DNA from: Sphingomonadales bacterium
GTDB lineage: Bacteria; Bacteroidota; Bacteroidia; NS11-12g; UBA955
Length of the DNA stretch: 49,696 bases
Reading direction: 5' to 3'
Assembly (NCBI GenBank): GCA_016872175.1
Contig: VHBA01000014.1
Location: 1-49,696 of the forward strand
Positions 24,674 through 32,775 of this stretch are shown here, piece by piece (positions within the stretch are counted from its first letter, which is position 1; each line of letters starts with the position of its first letter). The notes under the pieces are model-generated. The model was not told the DNA's origin. It saw only the letters and a list, made by a program, of their open reading frames with translations, and did no database searches. The position numbers were made by a program, and so were the translations under genes.

Positions 24674-27600
24674 TTAGAGGTTAAACTTAATGTTGAACAG
24701 GTATGACTTTGTTCCGGGGTTGTTAAAGTAATCCAGACCGCGGCCATTTGAAACACCGGTAAGGTTGGTTTCGGGATCAACACCATCAAACTTGGTCCAC
24801 AGAGCCAGGTTTCTGCCGGTGAAACCAACAGAGATTCCGCCGGGTACGTGAACGGCATCAGAAATAGACTTAGGCAGTGCATAAGACAGGCTGAGTTCGC
24901 GGATACGGGTCCATGAAGCGTCTTTAATGAACTGCTCAGCAACTGAACCGAAACCGCCACCCAGGCTGGTATACCAGTACTGGTTCAACCAAACGTTGCC
25001 TGCACCAAAGTCTTTCAGGCTGCCACGGGCAGTGATGCTTCCGTCGGCATTAATAACTGCAAGACCATTAGCACCGGCAGCAGCAGCAGAAGCCAGGGTA
25101 ACACCGCGATAATCCACGATATTGGCTGCGTCTGCAGCTGAAACAGTAAAATCAGAAGCAGATTCAGGGGTGATACCAAAATTGTTCAATACGCCATAAG
25201 TACCGGCCCACATGTCATTACCCTGACAGGTTTCAACCAGCAGGTTGAAATTCAGGTTTTTGTAGTTACCATTCAAACCTACGCTACCTCTGTAGTCAGG
25301 GTTGGGGTCACCGATTACGCCTTCTTCAGAAGAAGCAGTGGGGAAGCCGTCTGCATCAAGCACCAGCTTGCCTGATTCGTCTTTGGCCCATTTTCCACCC
25401 CACAATGAACCCATTGCCTTACCTTCAACAGCGCGTGATGAAGTACCGGTGAAACCGGCCAGGAAGATGGGAGCAGCACCGCTAAGATTATCAACAGTGT
25501 TGCGGTTGCGGCCCAGGTTGCCATACAGATTCAGGTTGAAGTTTTCTGATTTAATCAGATTAACATTCAGGTCTATTTCAAGTCCTTTGTTTGAAAGGTC
25601 AGCAGCGTTTTTCCACTGGTTAGAGTAACCGGTTGAATTAGCCACAGCAATGGCCAGTACAGCACCTTCAATCTTGTTCTGATAATAGGTAACGCCAAGA
25701 GAAACTTTGTTTTTGAACAGTTTCACATCAGCACCCAGTTCAGTTTCAGTCTTCATTTCAGGCTTGATATCAGGGTTGCCCTGGGTAGAACTTCTGTAGA
25801 TAGATCCACCATACAGAGAACCATCTAGGTAATCGCCCCAACCGGAAGATGAACCGGCAGCTACGAAATTGGTGTTCCAGATGTAAGCGGGAGGAGCAAC
25901 ACCTACACGACCCATAGACATACGAAGTTTAGCATAGCTAAGTACATCATTTGGCTTAAGGTCTTTGGTGAGTTCATATGCCAAGCTTGCACTGGGAGAG
26001 AAGAAGCGATTCGCATAGGTAGAAGATGCTTCAGAAGCACCGGTCAATTGCAGGAAGATTTTGTCTTTAACATCAAAATCCAAAACGCCGTATACACGGT
26101 TGTTCAGCAACTCAGAGAACGAGTTGAATGGGTCTTTATTTTCGGTAGTAGAATTGATGAATGCAAAACGATCCTGGTCGCGAATGATGAACTGAGAAGC
26201 AGAACCACCAATATTATAAATATTCTTATAGGTATAGAGATAACCCACAGTTGAGTTCAGGTTGATATCGCTGCCCAACTTGTGTGTACCTTGGTTGATA
26301 AAGTGCAAGCTGGTTTCTGATTCCTGAATATGATCATCAGTAAATGAACCGTTTGCCTGACTTCCGGCTGAGTTTACAGGGAAATAGGTAATACGGCGGT
26401 CAGTAGACATATCATGACCCAAACGGGCAATCAGCTTGTGGTTGTCGTGCCACTTGTAGGTAGCTTCAGGTGTAAGGATAAAGCGGGTTACATCTGAAGT
26501 ATTGGTTTGTTCATTAAGTGTCCAACCTGGATTGTTATAGGTAGGAGCGGCGTTACCCAGGTAACGGCGATAACCTCTGTGCGCATTAAAGCTGGGAACA
26601 CCTGCAGCGGTATAGTACGTTCCTTTATAGTCAGAGTTATCAAAGTCGGGAGAAGTACGCAGGTAGCCCAGGTACAGACCGTCCAGATTTGAACCCATTT
26701 GCACACGGTTAGAAACAGTTTTTGCCATATTGGCGTTCAGGCCAATGGTAAGCTTGTCATTTACACTCTGGCTGAAGTTCAAACGGGCAGTGGTTCTTCT
26801 GTAATCTGACAAACCTCTCATAATGCCCTGCTGATTCCAGTCACTCAGTGAGAAGAACATGTTGCTCTTGTCGTTTCCGGCTGAAATAGAAAGGTTGTTG
26901 TTCCAGGTGATACCGTTGCGGAAAACCTGGTCGCGGTTTTGGTCGTTATAAACAGTTTTATTACCTTTTCTTACGATGGTTCCGTAAACAGTTCCGTCAT
27001 CGGCAACAAACTTTGCTCCGGCAGTATTAATGCTGTCTTTGCCATTACGCAGGGCAATCTGGTCACCCCAGGAATTGGCGTTATTGGCAACCCAGCGGCC
27101 ACCTGAACCCTGACCATATTTACCTTGCTTTTCGTACTCACGGTTAACCTGGTCGATGGCGTAGGTTGAAGAGAATTCAATACTCATACCACGCTTTCCT
27201 TTTTTGGTGGTAACAACAATAACGCCGTTAGCCGCTCTGGTTCCCCAAACAGCAGCAGCAGCAGCACCTTTCAGCACTTCCACCGACTCAATGTCTGAAG
27301 GGTTAAGGTCATTCAAGCGCGATTGCTGAACAACACCGTCGGTTCCCCCGCCGAAGCTGGAGTTGCTTACCGGAATACCATCCACAATAATCAGAGGCTG
27401 GTTGCTACCGGTGATGGTATTTTGGCCCCGGATTTGGATGTAAGCACCTGCGCCCGGATCGCCCGCAGAACGGGTAATCTGTACGTTGGATGCTTTACCA
27501 GTTAATGCCTGAATCACACCGCTTTCGCCGGATGATACGAGGCCTTTTCCTTGAACTTGAGAAACTGAATAGCCGATTTTCCGCACATTTTTGGTAGTAC

Positions 27601-27733
27601 CAATGGCAGTAACGGTAACAGTTCCAACGTCCACAGTGTCACTGCCGGAGCTTCCGCCCGGTCCTGCCTGAGCAAAGGCCGCAGGGGCGATGCTAGAGGC
27701 CGAAATGACCATGAGTAAATGTTTCATTCTCAT
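24674..27733 (-). CDS. SusC/RagA-family TonB-dependent outer-membrane transporter
   Basis: A 1019-residue TonB-dependent receptor. After a signal peptide (ending AAFAQ) and a glycine/serine spacer comes a TonB-box-like stretch, VDVGTVTVTAIG, then the plug domain (VIQALTGKASNVQITR, IRGQNTITGSNQPLIIVDGI, IESVEVLKGAAAAAVWG, NGVIVVTTKKGKRG). The last about 800 residues are barrel strands ending in SYLFNIKFNL. The carboxypeptidase-regulatory-like domain of about 80 residues that most SusC proteins carry before the plug is missing. It works with the SusD-like lipoprotein downstream to import an unknown ligand using TonB energy. Start ATG at 27733 or two codons later. Confidence 0.95.
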   Translation of the reverse strand: MRMKHLLMVISASSIAPAAFAQAGPGGSSGSDTVDVGTVTVTAIGTTKNVRKIGYSVSQVQGKGLVSSGESGVIQALTGKASNVQITRSAGDPGAGAYIQIRGQNTITGSNQPLIIVDGIPVSNSSFGGGTDGVVQQSRLNDLNPSDIESVEVLKGAAAAAVWGTRAANGVIVVTTKKGKRGMSIEFSSTYAIDQVNREYEKQGKYGQGSGGRWVANNANSWGDQIALRNGKDSINTAGAKFVADDGTVYGTIVRKGNKTVYNDQNRDQVFRNGITWNNNLSISAGNDKSNMFFSLSDWNQQGIMRGLSDYRRTTARLNFSQSVNDKLTIGLNANMAKTVSNRVQMGSNLDGLYLGYLRTSPDFDNSDYKGTYYTAAGVPSFNAHRGYRRYLGNAAPTYNNPGWTLNEQTNTSDVTRFILTPEATYKWHDNHKLIARLGHDMSTDRRITYFPVNSAGSQANGSFTDDHIQESETSLHFINQGTHKLGSDINLNSTVGYLYTYKNIYNIGGSASQFIIRDQDRFAFINSTTENKDPFNSFSELLNNRVYGVLDFDVKDKIFLQLTGASEASSTYANRFFSPSASLAYELTKDLKPNDVLSYAKLRMSMGRVGVAPPAYIWNTNFVAAGSSSGWGDYLDGSLYGGSIYRSSTQGNPDIKPEMKTETELGADVKLFKNKVSLGVTYYQNKIEGAVLAIAVANSTGYSNQWKNAADLSNKGLEIDLNVNLIKSENFNLNLYGNLGRNRNTVDNLSGAAPIFLAGFTGTSSRAVEGKAMGSLWGGKWAKDESGKLVLDADGFPTASSEEGVIGDPNPDYRGSVGLNGNYKNLNFNLLVETCQGNDMWAGTYGVLNNFGITPESASDFTVSAADAANIVDYRGVTLASAAAAGANGLAVINADGSITARGSLKDFGAGNVWLNQYWYTSLGGGFGSVAEQFIKDASWTRIRELSLSYALPKSISDAVHVPGGISVGFTGRNLALWTKFDGVDPETNLTGVSNGRGLDYFNNPGTKSYLFNIKFNL

Positions 27734-28071
27734 ATGTTAATATTGGTTGATTGGTTTACAAGCCTAAATAAAATTTTCTAATTATCATAAAAATCAATAA
27801 CAACATTTTACCTTGAATCGATTTACAATACCTCTGCCAAACAGCCAATTTCAATTATATATTCCCTGATAACCGCAATCTCATTGAAGTTGGACCCTAT
27901 ACAAATTGCCAGAACAGATGTAATAGAAAGAATGGATAATGTGGAAAACTTTTACCGTGTTAAAAACCGACAAACTACACTTTTTTACGGACGAAAACGA
28001 CAGCGGTAAAAAAGAAAGACCGCCGAAAATGGCGGTCTTTCTTTTTATGTTATCAATTTATATGTAACAAC
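27734..28071. other. Intergenic region upstream of SusC
   Basis: The gap of 338 bases between the susC start and the pit stop holds no convincing gene. The right end is a strong terminator (28009-28046) for pit. The rest should contain the susC promoter, but I find no clean TTTG-N19-TAnnTTTG match on the minus strand. No hairpin or repeat stands out in 27734-28000. Confidence 0.6.
28009..28046. terminator. Strong terminator after the pit gene
   Basis: A perfect 16-base stem (aaaaagaaagaccgcc, 28009-28024, with ggcggtctttcttttt, 28031-28046) with loop gaaaat. It lies 26 bases beyond the pit stop. Confidence 0.9.
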
Positions 28072-29757
28072 TTACATGAAGAACCGAATTATCAAGTAAC
28101 AAATTCCGGCCACAGCCGCACTCACCGGAATGGTAAGCAGCCATGCAACCAGGAGGCTGCGGGTTACACCCCAACGAACTGCACTTAGGCGTTTGGTGGC
28201 ACCCACCCCGATAATTGAACCGGTAATGGTATGAGTGGTACTTACAGGAATACCCATTTGTTCGGTCATAAACAAGGTTACGGCACCGGCAGTTTCTGCA
28301 CTTACGCCTTCCAGGGGCGTTACTTTGGTAATGCGGGTTCCCATCGTTTTTACAATTTTCCACCCGCCGCTCAGGGTTCCAAGTCCGATTGCACCATAGC
28401 AAGCCAATGGCACCCAGTTGGGAAGGTCTTTGAAATCGCTGATATTCCCATTGGCAATCAGAGCCGCTCCAATAATACCCATAACCTTTTGAGCATCGTT
28501 ACCACCATGGCCCAAAGAGAATGCAGCAGAAGAGAGCAGCTGCAGTTTCTTAAACATGTTGGCCGTGCGGTTGGCAGAGGGTTTGCGCAGTTTATCGATA
28601 TAAATATAGGACAATACAAAAATCAAAATAACGCACAAGAGTGAATAGCGAAGGAAAGAGTTGTCTGCCTTACCGATTTCTTTGGTTAAATCCTTAGTTA
28701 AATCTATTTTAAATGCTTTTTTAAGTTTGTCTTCATCAGATCCGCTAAAGCCCATGTTGTGAGCTACAACCTCCGTAATGCTATCTGCCGCAAGGCTGTC
28801 AGCTTTTGTTTTTTTGGTTAATAATACCTGATGCTGTTTGAATAGCGGTTTAAGACTATCGACTTTGGCAGTGAGCGCGTCCAATGCAGGTTTTTTGGAT
28901 TCATCATAAAATGCTTCTTTTTTCAATCGATCCAGCTTGGCCGTTTTGCTTACTATATCCTTTAACTTGCTATATTCAAGGTCATTGAAAGACACAGCCT
29001 TCGCAATATTCTGAGCTACGTTGTCAGCACCAAGTTTGTTGTAATCGGCCAGAAAAGGCAATGCCTTATTGTAATTGGCTGTGGCTTTTCCCAGCTTAGC
29101 CTTGGATTCTTCGCTATCCGGGTTCTTTTCTACCTCCTTTTTGTATTTGTCTACCCGGAAAAACTTTTGCAGGTTTTCTTCCATTTTACTTTGTTGGAAG
29201 TGCAAAAACATAAACCAGGTTGCTGTAAAGGACAATCCTATGATACCAAGCTTTATCCAGAGATTACGATGAATGGTCACCAGGCTAATAAACATGGATA
29301 TTGCCATCCCAATCATGGGTGCCAGGAATATGAAGAGCAGTGTCTTCACAATCTTTTCCATTTCTACCACGCTGCTAAATGCTACAAACCCCTTGGTCAT
29401 ATAAGCATGGGCAACCGCAGCCCCGGCAAAGCCACCGATTAGGGTGTGTGAGGAAGAAGATGGTATACCATACCACCATGTAAGCAGGTTCCAGAAAATA
29501 GCGGCAATAAGACCGGCTAGAATTACCGGAAGCGTAATGTAGGTATCAATTACTGTTTTGCCTATGGTATTGGCAACAGCGTGATCCTTGAAAATAAAGA
29601 ATGCTGCAAAATTGAATACAGCAGCCCACAGTACTGCCTGAAGCGGTGTAAGCACTTTGGTGCTCACAACTGTGGCTATAGAGTTGGCCGCATCATGAAA
29701 ACCATTGATGTAATCAAAGATTAATGCCAGCGCAATAATGACAATTACGAGTGTCAT
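28072..29757 (-). CDS. pit: PiT-family inorganic phosphate transporter with long central insertion
   Basis: A 561-residue inner-membrane phosphate transporter. The two PiT signature repeats are present: FDYINGFHDAANSIATVVST near residue 15 and FSLGHGGNDAQKVMGIIGAA near residue 415, each followed by several membrane helices. Between the halves, residues about 187-355 are a hydrophilic, lysine- and leucine-rich region likely to form a coiled coil. It makes the protein some 60-150 residues longer than many PiT proteins. The gene follows a DUF47 gene by 23 bases; DUF47 (PhoU-like) proteins commonly accompany PiT and control it. No phosphate two-component genes are nearby, so regulation may be through DUF47. 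Transport is probably H+- or Na+-driven. Confidence 0.94.
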   Translation of the reverse strand: MTLVIVIIALALIFDYINGFHDAANSIATVVSTKVLTPLQAVLWAAVFNFAAFFIFKDHAVANTIGKTVIDTYITLPVILAGLIAAIFWNLLTWWYGIPSSSSHTLIGGFAGAAVAHAYMTKGFVAFSSVVEMEKIVKTLLFIFLAPMIGMAISMFISLVTIHRNLWIKLGIIGLSFTATWFMFLHFQQSKMEENLQKFFRVDKYKKEVEKNPDSEESKAKLGKATANYNKALPFLADYNKLGADNVAQNIAKAVSFNDLEYSKLKDIVSKTAKLDRLKKEAFYDESKKPALDALTAKVDSLKPLFKQHQVLLTKKTKADSLAADSITEVVAHNMGFSGSDEDKLKKAFKIDLTKDLTKEIGKADNSFLRYSLLCVILIFVLSYIYIDKLRKPSANRTANMFKKLQLLSSAAFSLGHGGNDAQKVMGIIGAALIANGNISDFKDLPNWVPLACYGAIGLGTLSGGWKIVKTMGTRITKVTPLEGVSAETAGAVTLFMTEQMGIPVSTTHTITGSIIGVGATKRLSAVRWGVTRSLLVAWLLTIPVSAAVAGICYLIIRFFM

Positions 29758-29780
29758 GTAAGGTAGGTTATAAAGGGTTG

Positions 29781-30428
29781 TTAAGCGTATTTAACGATGA
29801 TGGTTTCAATCACATTGGCCACATCCTCGCACTTGTCGGTAGCTACTTCCATTACCGTGTAAACCTCTCTGCGGCGTATAAGTTCCTTGAAATCATTTTC
29901 GGTTTCAAACAACTTCTTAATGCTCATATCGAAGATGTCATCCGCGTGGTTCTCCAGACTGTTTACCTTCACCAAACTTTCAGATATTTTTTCGGGACGC
30001 TTCAATTCACGCAACTGCATTACTGCTTTGCTGACCTCAGTAGCACTCTGGTTAATAACTTCAGCCATTTTCTGGATGCCCTGATCGTTAGGGTTTACAC
30101 CATGAAACTGAATTTTCTTGCAGCTGGCATAAATATAATCAGCTACATCATCCAAAGCACCTGCCAAGTAGTGAATATCTTCACGGTCAAAGGGTGTAAT
30201 AAAGTTTCTGCCCAATTCCTGAAAAATCTGATGGGTGAGTTCGTCATTCTGGTGTTCCAGGTCTTCAATTTGTTTTGACAATGCCAAACGTTTATCATCG
30301 CTTGCCTCATATACAAACTCCTGAAGTAAGTTACCCATCAGGGTTACTTTTTCGGCTACCTGTTCAAACAGACTGTAGAAAACACGGTCCTTTGGCAGGA
30401 AAATTTTCATAATGTTGTTAAATGCCAT
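29781..30428 (-). CDS. DUF47 (PhoU-like) protein, PiT partner
   Basis: A 215-residue all-helical cytoplasmic protein of the DUF47/PhoU-like family. It has the family opening KIFLPKDRVFYSLFEQVAEK, the central FDREDIHYLAGALDDVADYI with metal-binding acidic residues, and the C-terminal EVATDKCEDVANVIETIIVK. It is cotranscribed with the PiT transporter, 23 bases upstream of it, and probably gates or limits phosphate uptake. The start could be the ATG at 30428 or the one six codons later. A TAGCTTTG element lies 20 bases before the first ATG. A divergent paralogue lies immediately upstream. Confidence 0.93.
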   Translation of the reverse strand: MAFNNIMKIFLPKDRVFYSLFEQVAEKVTLMGNLLQEFVYEASDDKRLALSKQIEDLEHQNDELTHQIFQELGRNFITPFDREDIHYLAGALDDVADYIYASCKKIQFHGVNPNDQGIQKMAEVINQSATEVSKAVMQLRELKRPEKISESLVKVNSLENHADDIFDMSIKKLFETENDFKELIRRREVYTVMEVATDKCEDVANVIETIIVKYA

Positions 30429-30448
30429 TTTCTAGTATATTACTACTG

Positions 30449-30456
30449 CAAAGCTA
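30449..30456 (-). promoter_or_regulatory. -7 element of the DUF47-pit unit
   Basis: The minus strand reads TAGCTTTG, a full TAnnTTTG match, 20 bases before the ATG at 30428. Confidence 0.45.
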
Positions 30457-30518
30457 TTTTGGTTGTTATTTATGAACAGCACATTAAACTAAATTTAACA
30501 ATAAGATAACATTGATGT

Positions 30519-31172
30519 CTAGCCAACATGTGTCAATACAATTCCTTCGGCTGTATGTGCGGCTTTGCAGCAGTAATCACCCACTTCTCTCAAAGCATTG
30601 TAAGCATCAAGTCTGCGTAAAAATTGTGAGGGGCTGGCCTTGCTTTCATACAAACTTTTTAGTGCCTGATCGTATGCAATTTCCATCTCTCTTTTTATTG
30701 CTATTAGCTCCTTGGCGTGTTTCATTACAAACCTGCGTTTGGGTGTGCCTATATCTTCCACCATCTGCTGCAGTTCCGCAGCTGATTTTTTAAGGAGTAG
30801 CCCAAGATGTTTGCTGAAGGAATCGGGCTTGTGTTCGGCATCCCAAGAAATGGAGCGGGGAACGATATAAATACTTCTTGCCACATTATGCAGGTCAACC
30901 GATAATTGGTGAACGGATTCACGATCAATGGGTGTAATAAAAACCTTTGAAAGCCGCTTAACTGTTTGTCTGTAATTTTCCTGGCTTTCGCCGTAAAACA
31001 GTTTCATTTCCTGAAGATAGGCCGTCCATTTATCGGAGCCGGGTTCATCCTCATGAACTATTTTATATAGACAATCTGTCATTTTTACCACTGTAACAGC
31101 ACCTGTATTAAAAAGTACATAGAAGATGCCATCGCTGGGGGTTATAAGTCGTTTAATTGCCTCGGGAATCAC
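30519..31172 (-). CDS. Second, divergent DUF47 (PhoU-like) protein
   Basis: A 217-residue protein with the same fold plan as its neighbour: a LITPSDGIFYVLFNTGAVTV opening, a central FITPIDRESVHQLSVDLHNV where the neighbour has FITPFDREDIHYLAGALDDV, and a C-terminal LREVGDYCCKAAHTAEGIVL. The middle acidic pair DD of the neighbour is replaced by HN, so metal binding may differ. The start is GTG at 31170-31172; the nearby ATG at 31174 runs straight into a stop. A full TACCTTTG element (31177-31184) ends 4 bases before it. It is separated from the other DUF47 gene by 90 bases that hold the latter's promoter. It may be a regulatory subunit for the same transporter or another. Confidence 0.85.
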   Translation of the reverse strand: MIPEAIKRLITPSDGIFYVLFNTGAVTVVKMTDCLYKIVHEDEPGSDKWTAYLQEMKLFYGESQENYRQTVKRLSKVFITPIDRESVHQLSVDLHNVARSIYIVPRSISWDAEHKPDSFSKHLGLLLKKSAAELQQMVEDIGTPKRRFVMKHAKELIAIKREMEIAYDQALKSLYESKASPSQFLRRLDAYNALREVGDYCCKAAHTAEGIVLTHVG

Positions 31173-31176
31173 ATTC

Positions 31177-31184
31177 CAAAGGTA
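31177..31184 (-). promoter_or_regulatory. -7 element of the second DUF47 gene
   Basis: The minus strand reads TACCTTTG, a full match, 4 bases before the GTG start at 31172. Confidence 0.5.
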
Positions 31185-31247
31185 TTTGGCAACTACACTG
31201 CAGAAACGGTGCGCATGCAGATTTAACAGAAAAATAATGATTGTATC

Positions 31248-32708
31248 CTACAGCTCTTTTCTCAGCCTGGCCACCGGAATATTGAGTTGCTCCCTGTATT
31301 TGGCCACTGTGCGGCGGGCGATGTTGTAGCCCTTTACTTTCAGCAGCTCCATAAGCGCTTCATCCGTGAGTGGTTTCTTCTTGTTTTCCGCACCGATGGC
31401 ATCCGACAGTATCTTTTTGATTTCGCGGTTGCTGACCTCCTCTCCTTCTTCGGTTACTATGCCTTCGCTGAAAAAGAATTTCAATGGGAAAATACCAAAA
31501 TCGGTTTCTACGTATTTGCTATTGGCCACACGGCTAATGGTGCTGATATCAAGGCTCACTTGCTGGGCAATGTCTTTTAAAATCATGGGCTTGAGGCAGG
31601 CTTCATCGCCTTCCTCAAAAAAATCTTTTTGCCGTGAAGCAATGGCGTGCATGGTGCTAAGCAAGGTGTTCTGGCGCTGTTTCACACTATCAATAAACCA
31701 TTTGGCACCATCCAATTTCTGCTTGATGTATTGCACCGCATCCCTCAGATTTTTATCATTTTTACCAGAATGCTCATAGGCCCTCAGGGTTTCGGCATAG
31801 GAAGAAGAAATACGAAGCTCCGGGGTATTGCGTGAATTCAGACGAACTTCGATATCGTCGTTGGTGCCCGTGACAATAAAATCCGGCACGATGTACTGGG
31901 TTTTATTGGATCCAGATCCGGTTTCGCCGGGTTTGGGGTTGAGTTTTACGATTTCAGCGATTGCGGCTTTAAGTTGATCATCATCAATTTTTAAAGACCG
32001 TTTTATTTTGTCATAATGCTTTTTGCTGAAAGCTTCCATCTGCTCCGCAATAATGCTTTCGGCCAGGGTTATCGAGGGATTATCACCGTAATCTTTTTTA
32101 TATAGCTGCAGCAAAAGGCATTCCTGCAGATCGCGTGCAGCAATGCCGGCAGGATCGAAATTTTGTATTTTGATGAGCAATTTTTCCAGGTGCTCTTCTG
32201 TCGTTATAATATTCTCATTGAACGCCAGATCATTCACAATGCTGCGCAGTTCCCTGCGTAGATAGCCGTCTTCTTCAATGGAATTAATTAGGTGAATGGC
32301 CAGCTGTAAATCCACTTCACTGTAGAAAGTAGCCCTTGCCTGTTCCATCAGATACTCCTGAAAACTACCCTGACTGGCCAGGGGCATCTCTCGCTGTTCA
32401 TCGCCGCTATAATCTTCATTCAACCTAAAACCACCGTCATCATCGCCTCCATTGGCCCGCAGCAGTTCGTCTACATCTACATCGTTACTTAGATAATCGT
32501 CATCGCCAAAGTCGTCGTTGTTGTTGTCGTAGTCATCATCAACACCCTCAGTGCGGTTGTCTTCCAAAGCAGGATTATCCAGCAATTCCTGTTCAACTTT
32601 TTCTTCAAAATCCTGGGTATTGAGTTGCAGCAGTTTGATAAACTGAATTTGTTGCGGACTTAATTTCTGCAACATTTTCTGGCTTAAATTCTGCTTCAGC
32701 GAACTCAT
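31248..32708 (-). CDS. rpoN: RNA polymerase sigma-54 factor
   Basis: A 486-residue sigma-54. Region I begins with a glutamine/leucine-rich LSQKMLQKLSPQQIQFIKLL, which binds activators and blocks open complex formation. Region II (about residues 55-90) is unusually acidic, with DDDYDNNNDDFGDDDYLSND. The core-binding region follows, and near the C-terminus the RpoN box ARRTVAKYRE (about residues 463-472) contacts the -24 promoter element; LNIPVARLRKEL closes the protein. It diverges from asnS. Sigma-54 needs an AAA+ activator; none is encoded in this window, and I found no convincing -24/-12 promoter here, so its regulon lies elsewhere. Confidence 0.97.
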   Translation of the reverse strand: MSSLKQNLSQKMLQKLSPQQIQFIKLLQLNTQDFEEKVEQELLDNPALEDNRTEGVDDDYDNNNDDFGDDDYLSNDVDVDELLRANGGDDDGGFRLNEDYSGDEQREMPLASQGSFQEYLMEQARATFYSEVDLQLAIHLINSIEEDGYLRRELRSIVNDLAFNENIITTEEHLEKLLIKIQNFDPAGIAARDLQECLLLQLYKKDYGDNPSITLAESIIAEQMEAFSKKHYDKIKRSLKIDDDQLKAAIAEIVKLNPKPGETGSGSNKTQYIVPDFIVTGTNDDIEVRLNSRNTPELRISSSYAETLRAYEHSGKNDKNLRDAVQYIKQKLDGAKWFIDSVKQRQNTLLSTMHAIASRQKDFFEEGDEACLKPMILKDIAQQVSLDISTISRVANSKYVETDFGIFPLKFFFSEGIVTEEGEEVSNREIKKILSDAIGAENKKKPLTDEALMELLKVKGYNIARRTVAKYREQLNIPVARLRKEL

Positions 32709-32733
32709 TCTTTTAGCTTAACCTCGTTTGCGT

Positions 32734-32741
32734 TACCTTTG
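32734..32741 (+). promoter_or_regulatory. -7 element of the asnS promoter
   Basis: TACCTTTG, a full match, 34 bases before the ATG at 32776. It excludes the in-frame ATG at 32728 as the translation start. Confidence 0.5.
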
Positions 32742-32775
32742 CAAATACACTACAAAAGTAACGCATTTACACGGT

